From Clostridia bacterium (GTDB lineage: Bacteria; Bacillota; Clostridia; TANB77; CAG-508), in the NCBI GenBank assembly GCA_017434295.1, contig JAFRFO010000102.1, positions 1 to 32,258 on the forward strand: 32,258 nucleotides of DNA. The letters run 5' to 3'. Under the pieces are notes generated by a model. The model ran no database searches. It was not told the origin of the DNA and was given only the letters and a program-made list of their open reading frames with translations. This document shows, piece after piece, positions 13,582 through 22,723 of this stretch (position 1 is the stretch's first letter; the number at the start of each line of letters is the position of its first letter). The translations under genes and the position numbers were made by a program.

Positions 13582-15579
13582 ATGGAAAAGAAGAAAAAAA
13601 TAATAAAAATTATAGCAACAATTATAGCATTAATAATTTCATTTTTTTTATCAATATATATTAGTTATTTTTTACATTTATCTTTTTCACATCAAGAAAG
13701 AGAAATACTAAATATGACTTTTGAAACGAACATTAATGCTGTATTTACAGATGAAAAAGTAAGACAATTATTTTTAATAACATATTTAATTTTTGTTGGA
13801 TTACTAATGTATTTAGCTTATGGTAAAAATAAACAAAATAAGTATCAAGCAAAAGTTTATAAAGTTACAGATGATATAGAAATTCCATTACCTGTTGGAA
13901 ATAGCCAATATCAACACGGCAGTGCGTGGTTTTTAGACAAAAAGAAATATAAAGAAATCTTTGGAGTTAATGAAGTTGATTTAGATAATGAAACTATTAA
14001 AGGAATAATTGAACAATATAAAAAGGGCGAAGAAAATATTGATATAGACAATTTAAAAGAATATCCAACTATTTTTAAAAAGGGTGGAATTGTTGTAGGA
14101 AAAGAAGAAAAAGGAAATAAAGAAATTGTTTATTATATAGATAACAATTTACATACTCTAACAATAGGAGCTACAAGAAGTGGTAAAACTAGAAATTGTG
14201 TATTGCCATCTATTTGTAATTTAGGTTTAGCAGGGGAGAGTATGATTATAAGTGACCCAAAAGGCGAATTATATAGTTATACTAATATTTTCTTGAAAGC
14301 TTTAGGATATAATGTTTTAACTTTAGATTTTAAAGAACCTTTAAAATCTAGTAAATATAATTTTTTACAGCCTGTTATAGACGCTGTAAATCAAGGGGAT
14401 ATACCACTAGCTCAAAATCGTGCTGCAGATATTGTAAATGCGTTAGTAGGAGAAACAAAGGGAGAAAAAATATGGTCAGATGGTCAAAAATCCGTAATGA
14501 AAGCAGGAATAATGGCTGTTGTAATGGAGAATAAATCACACCCTGAATATCAGAATTTATACAATGTTTATAACTTTCTTGCCTCTATGTGTGCAGTAAA
14601 TCAAGAATTTAAATGTTCATTGATTGATACATATTTAAAAGATTTACCAATTGAACACCCTGCTAGACAAGGTTTTCAACCAGCCTTAATTGCAGGAGAA
14701 AAAACTAGAGCAAGTTTTTATACTTCAGTATTAAATACTTTAGAATTATTTACAGACCCATATATTGCAAATATAACAAGTGCAACAGAAATAATAAATA
14801 ATAAAATTGGAGAAGAAAAAACGGCTATTTTTATGATTCTTCCTGATGATAAAACAACTTATTATGGACTTTGTAGTTTATTTGTAAGTCAAATATATAC
14901 TGGTCTAGTTGAACAAGCCGATGACTTTGAACATGGTGGACAACTACATAGAAGAGTTAATTTTATTTTAGATGAGTTTGGAAACTTTACAGCAATACCT
15001 AATTTTGGAGGATTCTTAACGGTAGGTGGAGGAAGAAGAATAAGATTTAATTTATTTTTACAATCATTTAGTCAATTAAATGAAAAATACGGCGACAATA
15101 TGGCAAAAAATATATTAGATAACTGCTATGTATGGAATTACTTAAAGACTGCAAATGATGAAACAGCAGAAAAAATAAGTAAAAAGCTAGGAACGTATAC
15201 TACTACAACATTTTCAGAAAGTAGTAGTGATAATGGAAAAAGTTCAAGTATGAATATTGGAAGTAGACCTTTATTAACTCCTGCAGAAGTATTGATGATA
15301 AATAGACCATATCTATTAGTAATGAATTCAGGTAGCCAACCTGCAATAACTTTTAGCCCTGATTTAAGTAAATGGACTTATAATAAATTGCTAGGTTTAG
15401 GAAATGAAGAATATAATAATAATGTTAGAATGACAAGGTCAATAAAAAGATGTGCAAGAGAGTGTGAAAAATTAAGAATATGGGATATAGAAAAACAAAT
15501 TGTAGAGAGAAAAAGACAAGAAGTTGTTGAAAACAATGAGAATAGTTTATTAAGATTCAATAAAGCAAGACTACAATAA
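13582..15579 (+). CDS. virD4: VirD4/TraG-type coupling ATPase
   Basis: A 665-residue coupling protein that receives the relaxosome and passes it to the channel. Start 13582 has AAAGGAG at a good distance. Two membrane segments lie at about 9-31 and 62-80. Walker A is GATRSGKT (196-203) and Walker B FILDEFGN (about 461-468); SDPKGEL at about 224-230 is typical of the family. Polar C-terminus. It is the last gene of the DNA-processing operon. It is the expected reader of the shared cargo tail, because type IV coupling proteins recruit C-terminal signals. Confidence 0.96.
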   Translation: MEKKKKIIKIIATIIALIISFFLSIYISYFLHLSFSHQEREILNMTFETNINAVFTDEKVRQLFLITYLIFVGLLMYLAYGKNKQNKYQAKVYKVTDDIEIPLPVGNSQYQHGSAWFLDKKKYKEIFGVNEVDLDNETIKGIIEQYKKGEENIDIDNLKEYPTIFKKGGIVVGKEEKGNKEIVYYIDNNLHTLTIGATRSGKTRNCVLPSICNLGLAGESMIISDPKGELYSYTNIFLKALGYNVLTLDFKEPLKSSKYNFLQPVIDAVNQGDIPLAQNRAADIVNALVGETKGEKIWSDGQKSVMKAGIMAVVMENKSHPEYQNLYNVYNFLASMCAVNQEFKCSLIDTYLKDLPIEHPARQGFQPALIAGEKTRASFYTSVLNTLELFTDPYIANITSATEIINNKIGEEKTAIFMILPDDKTTYYGLCSLFVSQIYTGLVEQADDFEHGGQLHRRVNFILDEFGNFTAIPNFGGFLTVGGGRRIRFNLFLQSFSQLNEKYGDNMAKNILDNCYVWNYLKTANDETAEKISKKLGTYTTTTFSESSSDNGKSSSMNIGSRPLLTPAEVLMINRPYLLVMNSGSQPAITFSPDLSKWTYNKLLGLGNEEYNNNVRMTRSIKRCARECEKLRIWDIEKQIVERKRQEVVENNENSLLRFNKARLQ

Positions 15580-15582
15580 AAT

Positions 15583-15732
15583 TTTATAAAATCTTTATAA
15601 AAGCTTTATAAAATCTTGTTTGACAATGCTTTTTTCAAATGGTAAAATATTATCATCAAAAATTGTCAAGAGAGGAAGAACTGCAAAGTTCTTCTTTTTT
15701 TGACTCTTTTTATTTTAGAAAGGAAGGTTTTT
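15583..15732 (+). promoter_or_regulatory. Conjugation leader cassette 2 (secretion-channel operon)
   Basis: TTTATAAAANC boxes at 15583, 15594, 15605; TTGACA 15620-15625; -10 TAAAAT 15643-15648; right operator half TATCATC (15651-15657) conserved but left half AATGGTA differs from GATGATA at two positions; 18-pair RNA stem 15665-15682 / 15687-15704 with GCAA loop. Directly after the VirD4 stop; there is no other terminator before it. Confidence 0.9.
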
Positions 15733-16113
15733 ATGGAAAAAGAAAAATTAACAAAAAAAATTCAAAATAAGAAGGACAAACTTTTAGGATTATTACTAAC
15801 AGGAACAGCTACAATAGGTATATCTAATGTATCAATGGCTGTAGAAGAAATCTCAGGAGGAGGAGATATCCAGAATAGTAAAATTGCTCAAGGTTTTATG
15901 AAACTTATAAAAGATTTTTCAGGATATCTTATGTGGATAATTCCAATAGCAGGAGTTGTGGGTATTTTAATTTGTATTTTTAAAATTATAACAGGAGATG
16001 AACAAGATGGAGAAAGATACAAGAAAAGAATTGTTAAAATTTTAGTCTGTGTAATAGCAGCCGTTTCAGCAGTTACAATTATCAACTTAATAATGGGATA
16101 TTTCGGTAATTAA
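15733..16113 (+). CDS. VirB2-like pilin / TrbC family
   Basis: A 126-residue protein with a signal-like N-terminal segment (about 17-35, LLGLLLTGTATIGISNVSMA) and two membrane segments at about 66-86 and 100-120. Between them lies the loop FKIITGDEQDGERYKKRIVK, a short basic cytoplasmic turn typical of VirB2. It would form the channel-associated pilus or inner-membrane platform. First gene of the channel operon. It resembles the N-terminus of the protein at 16987. Confidence 0.82.
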   Translation: MEKEKLTKKIQNKKDKLLGLLLTGTATIGISNVSMAVEEISGGGDIQNSKIAQGFMKLIKDFSGYLMWIIPIAGVVGILICIFKIITGDEQDGERYKKRIVKILVCVIAAVSAVTIINLIMGYFGN

Positions 16114-16134
16114 TCCTAATGAAAGGAGCAAAAA

Positions 16135-16968
16135 ATGGTTAATGCAATTGTAGATTTAATTCAAAGCTTTATAGGTGGCTCATTTGATACTCTAAAAGGA
16201 TTATTACAAAATATGGCAAATATGGTTTTTTACATTGAGAAAGAATTAGCCCTTGCAAGTGATGGACTTCAAGGGTTTGATTTTAATAATATTTTTAGAG
16301 TGGTATATGTATTTGCTTCACTTTTATTGATAATGATTTTTATTAAAAAACTAATTGAAACATACTTTTTTTGGCAATCAGGGGATCCTGATACTAATCC
16401 AGTACAAGTAGTTGTTAGATTTATAAAAGCAATAGTAATAATGATATGTTTTGGGTGGTGCTATGATATATTCATAACAATAATGAATGAATTTTTAACA
16501 GCTTTATCAAACGGAATTGTTGCACCAAATCAAGATATTGGTACTTTATTACAAAGTCAAATGCAAGGTGGAATTTTTACAGCAATAGCTTGTTTATTTA
16601 TGTTGATATTATTACTTTCAATAATATTTCAGTTTATTACCAGGGGATTAGAAATGTTGATATTAAGAATAGCTATACCATTGGCTTGTATAGGTTTAAT
16701 TAATAGCGATGGTGGAGCTTTTACAGGATATATCAAAAAATTTATGCAAAATACTTTTACCGTAATAATTCAAGTAATTTTAGTTCAGTTAGCAATACTT
16801 CTTATGGCTAATGGTCAAATGATATATGCAATAGCAACAGGTTTAGTTGCTACTAGAACTCCAGCAATGCTAAATGAATTTATGATTTCTTCAAGTGCTG
16901 GAAAAATAATGCCTAAAGTAAGTTCTGGAGCAAGAACTATAACACATTTGGTAAGAAGACATAAATAG
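16135..16968 (+). CDS. VirB6/TrbL-like polytopic channel protein
   Basis: A 277-residue polytopic protein with about five to six membrane segments (about 50-70, 95-118, 147-167, 173-190, 205-225, and others), as in VirB6/TrbL subunits of Gram-positive systems (for example PrgH). It has a long polar N-terminus and a basic C-terminal tail (LVRRHK). It lies after the VirB2-like gene, the normal position. Ribosome site GAAAGGAG at 16121-16128 before the ATG. Confidence 0.85.
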   Translation: MVNAIVDLIQSFIGGSFDTLKGLLQNMANMVFYIEKELALASDGLQGFDFNNIFRVVYVFASLLLIMIFIKKLIETYFFWQSGDPDTNPVQVVVRFIKAIVIMICFGWCYDIFITIMNEFLTALSNGIVAPNQDIGTLLQSQMQGGIFTAIACLFMLILLLSIIFQFITRGLEMLILRIAIPLACIGLINSDGGAFTGYIKKFMQNTFTVIIQVILVQLAILLMANGQMIYAIATGLVATRTPAMLNEFMISSSAGKIMPKVSSGARTITHLVRRHK

Positions 16969-16986
16969 GGAAAGGAGATAAATCAG

Positions 16987-17610
16987 ATGTATCCAACATT
17001 AAATAATGTAATTAATGTACTTATAGGGGTATCAGGTGTTTGTTGTGTATTAATATTTCTTGTTTGTATATATAATGCTATTGTAGGAGATGAAAGCGAA
17101 ACATTTTCGGCTAGAAAGAGAGCTAAAAATAGCATTATAGCATTAATACTAATAACACTCATTTTTCCAATTAAAGGGCTTATATTAAATTATTTCCCTG
17201 ATGACAACTTAACAATAGGAAACCCTGAAACTCAAGGAGAAAATGGAAAACCTATTTTTGATGGGCTAAAAGATGTTGATTGTCAAAAAAGAGAAGTTGT
17301 CAATTATGAGGGGATACAATACGTAGTAACAGATACCTTTAAAGAAGGAGATCTTTTTAATAAATCTAATATTACTTATTCAATGCTTAAATCTTTTGTT
17401 CCAGTCGAAAGAGGAACAGAGGTTAAAATATTAAGATTGTTTTCTGATTGTCAAGGTCTAACAGCAGGACTTTTTGCTGAAATTAAAGGATATAGTATAA
17501 ATGGAAAAATATATATGAATTCTCAACTTAACGATACAGCAAAATCAAGAAGTGAAGAAATTAAAAAACAACTTGAAGAAATTATGAAAAAAGAACAAGG
17601 AGGAAATTAG
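16987..17610 (+). CDS. Second VirB2-like membrane protein with soluble C-terminal domain
   Basis: A 207-residue protein. Its first 75 residues (two membrane segments around AIVGDESETFSARKRAKNSI, then YFPD) mirror the VirB2-like protein at 15733 (IITGDEQDGERYKKRIVK, then YFGN), with the same membrane-GDE-basic-membrane-YF pattern. A C-terminal domain of about 130 residues follows (DCQKREVVNYEGIQYVVTDT..), probably outside the membrane, with two cysteines that could form a disulfide. I infer a pilin paralogue with an added surface domain. No exact family recognised. Confidence 0.72.
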   Translation: MYPTLNNVINVLIGVSGVCCVLIFLVCIYNAIVGDESETFSARKRAKNSIIALILITLIFPIKGLILNYFPDDNLTIGNPETQGENGKPIFDGLKDVDCQKREVVNYEGIQYVVTDTFKEGDLFNKSNITYSMLKSFVPVERGTEVKILRLFSDCQGLTAGLFAEIKGYSINGKIYMNSQLNDTAKSRSEEIKKQLEEIMKKEQGGN

Positions 17611-17614
17611 CTTT

Positions 17615-17971
17615 ATGGAAGATGAAAAAATAGAATCCTATAAATTAGATTTTCCTGCAAATGTAAAAACAAGGTTTGAACTTTATAATGGAATCGGAAT
17701 TAAAGAAATAATTGTAACTGTTGTTGCAGGAATAGTTTCAGTTATTTTAGCATTGTTTATTAATTCTATAATTAATAATACATTTATTTGTATATTAATG
17801 GTTTTTGTTATAACAGCAGGTACTTTACTAGGAAATATGAAAGATAAAGGAAACCAATGTATTTTTGGAACAATTAAAAATATGTTTAAATTTATGAAAA
17901 ATCAAAAATATTTTAAATATCAAAGAAAGGAGAGATGTTATGCACTTATTCAAAAAGATATTCGAAAATAA
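17615..17971 (+). CDS. VirB3/PrgI-family inner-membrane protein
   Basis: A 118-residue PrgI-like protein: a polar N-terminus (ESYKLDFPANVKTRFELYNGIG), two membrane segments (about 31-50, 55-72) and a basic C-terminal tail, the normal size and plan. AAGGAGG at 17597-17603 gives a slightly long spacing to ATG 17615. Its 3' end overlaps the next gene by 32 bases, so translation is coupled. Confidence 0.87.
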   Translation: MEDEKIESYKLDFPANVKTRFELYNGIGIKEIIVTVVAGIVSVILALFINSIINNTFICILMVFVITAGTLLGNMKDKGNQCIFGTIKNMFKFMKNQKYFKYQRKERCYALIQKDIRK

Positions 17972-18560
17972 TAAAGATGAAATACCTCAAGAATTAAAAA
18001 CAGCAAATGAATTTATTAATATCAAAGATATACAAGGAAATTTCTTATATACGAATTCAGGAGAAATAATAGTATATGTTAAGGTATTTGCTAAAAATAC
18101 AAAACTGATGAATAAAGAAGAACAATCAGAACACGCTAAAAGACTTACAAGCGAATTCGTGTCAGAAAATAAGCCTTTTAAAATATATTTTACAAATAGA
18201 CCTGTTGATACAACAAAAAATATAGATTATCAAAATACATTATTAGATTATGAAAGAGATAATAATAAAATATATTTCTTAACAGAAAGAATGAGTTCTT
18301 TTTATAGATTATCCTCTTCAGGAGAGGCACTTGAAGGAGAAACTTTTATAGTATTATGGGAAAAAAATGTTGATTATGCTGAAGAAGAATTGCTAAAAAG
18401 GGCTAATGATATGGAAACAAGATTTAGAAATTGTAATTATAAAACAAAAATATTAGAGGAAAAAGAAATAATACAATTAGTTAATAGCTATACTAATCCA
18501 ACTACTGCATATGATGAAAATCAGGAATATCTTGAATTGCCTATGCAAATAACAAATTAA
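17940..18560 (+). CDS. VirB4 N-terminal partner (TrsD/TraD-like)
   Basis: A 206-residue protein that resembles an N-terminal VirB4 region (FINIKDIQGNFLYTNSGEIIVYVKV.., RMSSFYRLSSSGE). It has no Walker motifs. Its gene lies directly before the motor gene, which recalls the separate TrsD/TrsE (pSK41) and TraD/TraE (pIP501) pairs; naming is from memory of those operons. The ATG at 17940 is preceded by AAAGGAGAG inside the PrgI gene. It is intact with its own ribosome site, so it is a normal split, not a broken VirB4. Confidence 0.72.
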   Translation: MHLFKKIFENNKDEIPQELKTANEFINIKDIQGNFLYTNSGEIIVYVKVFAKNTKLMNKEEQSEHAKRLTSEFVSENKPFKIYFTNRPVDTTKNIDYQNTLLDYERDNNKIYFLTERMSSFYRLSSSGEALEGETFIVLWEKNVDYAEEELLKRANDMETRFRNCNYKTKILEEKEIIQLVNSYTNPTTAYDENQEYLELPMQITN

Positions 18561-18574
18561 GGGGGATAGTTTAA

Positions 18575-20431
18575 ATGAAACAAAAAGAATTTCAAAAGAT
18601 GTCAAATAATACAGAATTACTTGAGTTAATAACACCTCAAGGAATTAAAGTTAAAAACACAAGTATTCAAACTGGAGAAACTTTAAGTAAAATTTTTTAT
18701 GTTAGTGGTTATCCTTCTAGCACAAATTTAGGGTGGTTAAGTGCAATTCAAAATATAAGAGCTGTAGAAATATCAATTGGTGTATCTCCGATTGACCCAC
18801 AAGTTTTCATTGAAGGTATTTCAAAGGGAATGAATACAGATTTAAATATCATAAATACAACAAGAAATGAGGCAGAAAGAACTCGTGCAGAAATGAAGGT
18901 TGCAAGTGGTAAAAGAATTATACAAGAGATTGAATCAAATAGTACTTCATACACTTATGTTAGCTTTACGGCTAAAATTAATGGTAAAGATGAAGTTGAT
19001 TTAGAAAGAAATGTAAAACATTTTAAAAATAGAATTGCTGGAATGGGATTCAAAATAAGAACAACACCATTTTTAGTTAAAAATGCTTATATGCAAACTT
19101 CTCCATTTGCTCCACTAGATGATGAAATAACAACGATGGCTAATAAAAATATGAGTTTATATACACTAATGGGGGGAATGCCTTTTTCAGGAAGTGGTTT
19201 TATTGATGAAAAAGGGTATTATCTAGGAACAGATGAAACTGGAAGAATGATTGCATTAGATCCATTTTATTCAGGAGAAGATAGAACTAATTTTAGTATA
19301 ACAATACTTGGAACTTCAGGTTCAGGTAAATCTTTTGCTACAAAAAAGATTTTATTGAACGAGTGGATGCAAGGAAGACTAACAAAAGTAGAAGATAGAA
19401 TAGAATATATACCTGAAAAAGTATTAATTATTGACCCTGAAAATGAATATGAAGATATGTGTAGAGCATTAGATGGAGATTGGATTGATTGTTCAGGTGG
19501 AACAGGAGAAAGTGTTGGGAGAATAAATCCACTACAAATAAATCCAATACCAAAAGATGAAGAAGGCGAGAAAATTACAAAATCAGCCACTTCACTACAT
19601 TATTATAATTTACATACATTTTTTAAATTGTTATTCCCTGAAATAACATCTTTCCACCAAGCAAAATTAGATGTTGTCCTAGAAGAATTATATAAAAATT
19701 TTGACATAGATTGGGATACTGACATAAATACAAAAGAGCCTAAAGATTTTCCTATAATGAAAGACTTATACGATTTATTATTAAAAAAATCAAAGGATTC
19801 AAAAACTGATGAAGACGATAAAAAAATCTACAAAGAATTATCATCTTTAATTAGAAGTTTGGCAATTGGAGCAGAGGCAGAATTATTTAACGGATATACA
19901 ACAATTGAGGGAAAGAGTAACTTTATTGTACTAGATGTTTCTAATTTGCAGGGAGCAGATCCAAAATTAAAAACAGCTCAATATTTTAACATTTTAAGAT
20001 GGTGCGAGGAAGTAGTTTTTAGAAACAGAAATGAAAGATGTGTACTTGCTTGTGATGAAGCCCATTTATTAATAGACAAAAAAGTTCCACAAGCACTAGA
20101 TTTCTTGAAAGGATTATCAAAGAGAGCAAGAAAATATGAAACATCTTTGATAATAATAACTCAATCTGTTGTTGATTTTACAGCTGAAGGAATTAAAGAA
20201 TACGGTCAAGCAATACTAGATAACTCAACTAATAAATTATTTTTTGGAATGGACGGAAAGAATTTACAACAAGCAAAAACTATATGGAATTTTAATAAAG
20301 AAGAATCTCATATATTATCAAGCTTAATTAAAGGTCAAGGACTTTTACAAGTTGGAACAGCAAGAACGTTAGTTAGAATTAAAGGTTTGCCATTCGAAAC
20401 AAAAGTCTTTGGTAATAAAGGTGGAAGATAA
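18575..20431 (+). CDS. virB4: VirB4/TrsE-type secretion ATPase
   Basis: A 618-residue motor that energises assembly and transport. The N-terminal domain (about 1-235) contacts the membrane subunits; LMGGMPFSGSGF (about 198-209) is family-typical. Walker A is GTSGSGKS (246-253) and the second acidic motif is ACDEAHLL (DEAH 494-497), with the arginine-finger-like region around ITQSVVDF. It has its own ribosome site (AAGGGGGA) and is complete. Partner of VirD4 at 13582. Confidence 0.96.
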   Translation: MKQKEFQKMSNNTELLELITPQGIKVKNTSIQTGETLSKIFYVSGYPSSTNLGWLSAIQNIRAVEISIGVSPIDPQVFIEGISKGMNTDLNIINTTRNEAERTRAEMKVASGKRIIQEIESNSTSYTYVSFTAKINGKDEVDLERNVKHFKNRIAGMGFKIRTTPFLVKNAYMQTSPFAPLDDEITTMANKNMSLYTLMGGMPFSGSGFIDEKGYYLGTDETGRMIALDPFYSGEDRTNFSITILGTSGSGKSFATKKILLNEWMQGRLTKVEDRIEYIPEKVLIIDPENEYEDMCRALDGDWIDCSGGTGESVGRINPLQINPIPKDEEGEKITKSATSLHYYNLHTFFKLLFPEITSFHQAKLDVVLEELYKNFDIDWDTDINTKEPKDFPIMKDLYDLLLKKSKDSKTDEDDKKIYKELSSLIRSLAIGAEAELFNGYTTIEGKSNFIVLDVSNLQGADPKLKTAQYFNILRWCEEVVFRNRNERCVLACDEAHLLIDKKVPQALDFLKGLSKRARKYETSLIIITQSVVDFTAEGIKEYGQAILDNSTNKLFFGMDGKNLQQAKTIWNFNKEESHILSSLIKGQGLLQVGTARTLVRIKGLPFETKVFGNKGGR

Positions 20432-20432
20432 T

Positions 20433-21011
20433 ATGGAGTTTGATTTAGTAAAAAACTTATTTAAAATAAAATTTAAAATAGCATTAGCAATTGGAATAAC
20501 AATATTTCTTGTAATAATTTGTGCTTGGTATTATATAACTTATTTATTTAAGGATAATTCATCTTCAGATAAAGTTAGTTCAGAAAATGCTGAAGAAAGC
20601 ACATATATAGAAGGTGGTAGTGGATTTTTACAAAAACCTGTAAAAGAAGGAGAAATTACAGCTAGAATGTATTATCCTAGTGGTGGATATCACGGAGCAA
20701 TTGATTATGGTGTTAGCGTTGGAACGCCAGTTTATGCAGGGGCAGATGGAGTCGTTGTAAAAACTGCAAATTTACAGACAAGCTATGGTACTTTTGTTGT
20801 AATACAACACGAAAATGGTATTCAAACTTGGTATGCTCACGGAACGCCTAATTCTATTTTGGTTACTAAAGGTCAAAAAGTAAATAGAGGACAACAAATA
20901 ATGCTGTCAGGAAATTCAGGTCATTCAACAGGTCCTCATTTACATTTTGAAGTTAGAAAAAGTCCGTATGATTACAATACTTGTAGAGTTGATCCACAAT
21001 TATATATGTAA
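20433..21011 (+). CDS. Membrane-anchored M23 (LytM) peptidoglycan hydrolase
   Basis: A 192-residue VirB1-like enzyme. A signal anchor lies at about 14-34 (FKIALAIGITIFLVIICAWY). The M23 domain covers about 75-190: H and D in YHGAIDYG are metal ligands, and HLHFE supplies the HxH pair. It would open the cell wall locally for the channel. Many Gram-positive conjugation hydrolases add a lytic transglycosylase domain; this one has only the M23 part. It begins one base after the VirB4 stop and may be coupled to it. Confidence 0.93.
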   Translation: MEFDLVKNLFKIKFKIALAIGITIFLVIICAWYYITYLFKDNSSSDKVSSENAEESTYIEGGSGFLQKPVKEGEITARMYYPSGGYHGAIDYGVSVGTPVYAGADGVVVKTANLQTSYGTFVVIQHENGIQTWYAHGTPNSILVTKGQKVNRGQQIMLSGNSGHSTGPHLHFEVRKSPYDYNTCRVDPQLYM

Positions 21012-21030
21012 CATTAAATTGGAGGTAATT

Positions 21031-21276
21031 ATGAAAGATAAAAAGAATATGAACGAACTTGCATTATGGATAATAATTTTAATTGTAGTTGTTGCAATGG
21101 CAATGATAGGAACTATGTTCTTAAATTCTATGAAAAAAGAAAATACTTCAGCTGAATCATCAAATGTAGTTGATAAAGATATGCAAAAATATTTAGGAAA
21201 CCAAACAGTAGATGAAATTGAGAAAAAGATTGATGAAGAACTTAAAGATATGGATAATAAAGAAGGAGTAGATTAA
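21031..21276 (+). CDS. Small single-pass membrane protein of channel operon
   Basis: An 81-residue protein with one membrane segment at about 9-29 (ELALWIIILIVVVAMAMIGTM) and an acidic C-terminal tail (VDEIEKKIDEELKDMDNKEG). The ATG at 21031 has GGAGG at the right distance; longer reading upstream overlaps the M23 gene and is rejected. Its stop overlaps the next start by one base. No family recognised. Confidence 0.75.
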   Translation: MKDKKNMNELALWIIILIVVVAMAMIGTMFLNSMKKENTSAESSNVVDKDMQKYLGNQTVDEIEKKIDEELKDMDNKEGVD

Positions 21277-22424
21277 TGGAAATTCAAAGAAGAAAACAAA
21301 TTATATATATAGGCAACGAAATTAATGATGTTTTAGAGAATATTATAAATGAATCAAATGATTTAAGAATAACATCAAGATATATAAATGAATATAACTT
21401 AAATACTATAATAACAGACCAAATTCATTCTTTCAATGGAATTAATATACTTATTATTGATAACAAATCGGTTACTAAAAGTACAAGCGAAAGTGAAATC
21501 ATTAAGGCTTTAACTAAAATAAGGGATTTATACGATTTAAGAATTATATACATTGCTGAAGGATATAAAAGAGGAAGTCAATTATTGTCAAATATTTTTG
21601 ATTTAGGAATTTATAATATTATTACAGCTGAAAATAGTAAGATATTAGAGGAAGAATTGAGAAAAGCATTGTCTGAAGAAGGTATGAGCTTTAGAAATAG
21701 TAAAAAATTCAAACTAGAAAATGTGCTTTTAAATATCAATTCAACTAATAAAGTTGTAGAGAAAAAAATTATAAAAGCTAAACAATATGTTTCCGTTGGA
21801 GTTGCAGGAACTCAAACTCATATAGGAACAACAACACAAGCAATAATGATGACAAAATTTTTAGTTGATTCTTGTAATACTTCTGCTTGCTATGTTGAAT
21901 ATAATAATCATAAATTTGTAGATAATTTTATTGAATGGGCTGATGAATATTTTGAGAACATAGGAAAAGTTTCATACCAAAATATAGATATGTTCCAATA
22001 TAAAGACAATATAAAGGATATAGTAAAAAATGATTATAGTATAAATATATATGATTATAGCAATTTTCAGGAAATGAGTGATGAACAAATTGCTTCATTT
22101 TTAGAAAAGGATATTAAATTTGTTGTATCAGGTACAAAGAAATGGGAAGAAGATCAATTATTTGAAGTTTTTTCTAAAGTAGGGGAATCAGCAGATATTA
22201 ATTATATATTTAATTTTGTTCCTGAAGAAGAAAAAGAATTATTTAGAAAAAGTATGCAAGAATTTAATAGTTATTTTTCAGAATATTCGGTAAATCCTTT
22301 TGTTGTGAAAAACAAAACATATTATGAAGAGATGTTTAAGAATTATATATGTGATTCTGAAATAGAGAAGAAAAAACAAACTTCTAAAATCAATTTTAAG
22401 CGACTTTTTAAGAAAGGAAGTTAA
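21276..22424 (+). CDS. CpaE-like NTPase with pseudo-receiver domain
   Basis: A 382-residue protein. Residues about 5-130 look like a response-regulator-like receiver (ILIIDN, IRDLYDLRIIYIAEG, FDLGIYNIITA), and residues about 170-350 like a MinD/ParA fold, with GVAGTQTHIGTTT in place of the usual GGVGKT loop. The loop keeps G and TT but lacks the lysine, so nucleotide hydrolysis may be lost. The plan matches CpaE/TadZ proteins that position secretion machines. Its stop-start overlap with the gene upstream places it in the channel operon. Function in a Gram-positive T4SS is inference. Confidence 0.7.
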   Translation: MEIQRRKQIIYIGNEINDVLENIINESNDLRITSRYINEYNLNTIITDQIHSFNGINILIIDNKSVTKSTSESEIIKALTKIRDLYDLRIIYIAEGYKRGSQLLSNIFDLGIYNIITAENSKILEEELRKALSEEGMSFRNSKKFKLENVLLNINSTNKVVEKKIIKAKQYVSVGVAGTQTHIGTTTQAIMMTKFLVDSCNTSACYVEYNNHKFVDNFIEWADEYFENIGKVSYQNIDMFQYKDNIKDIVKNDYSINIYDYSNFQEMSDEQIASFLEKDIKFVVSGTKKWEEDQLFEVFSKVGESADINYIFNFVPEEEKELFRKSMQEFNSYFSEYSVNPFVVKNKTYYEEMFKNYICDSEIEKKKQTSKINFKRLFKKGS

Positions 22425-22429
22425 ATTAT

Positions 22430-22720
22430 ATGTCTAAATCTCAAAAAAGATTATATGAAGCATATAAAGAGAAAAAAGAACAAGAAATTAAAAAGAATAA
22501 ATATAAAACTAATGAAGATGATAAAATTGTTGTAGAATTAAATAAAAATACAGGAATAAAAATATTGTCATTAATTTTTAATGTAATAGAGAAAATTATA
22601 AAAGCAATAATTGTTATTGCAATATTTGTTTTTATAACAATAGGATTTACGATGTTAATAAATCCTAATTTAAATATTCAAGATATATATAATGCAATTT
22701 GTAATAATTTTCATTTATAA
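22430..22720 (+). CDS. Small membrane protein, C-terminal anchor
   Basis: A 96-residue protein with a very basic, lysine-rich N-terminus (RLYEAYKEKKEQEIKKNKYK) and one to two hydrophobic segments at about 44-80 (ILSLIFNVIEKIIKAIIVIAIFVFITIGF, split in two). It ends the channel operon. No family recognised. Confidence 0.72.
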   Translation: MSKSQKRLYEAYKEKKEQEIKKNKYKTNEDDKIVVELNKNTGIKILSLIFNVIEKIIKAIIVIAIFVFITIGFTMLINPNLNIQDIYNAICNNFHL

Positions 22721-22723
22721 AGT

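Noticed and set aside
17940-18575. VirB4 broken by a frameshift
   Set aside because: Both parts have their own start and ribosome site, and comparable split pairs are known in Gram-positive plasmids.
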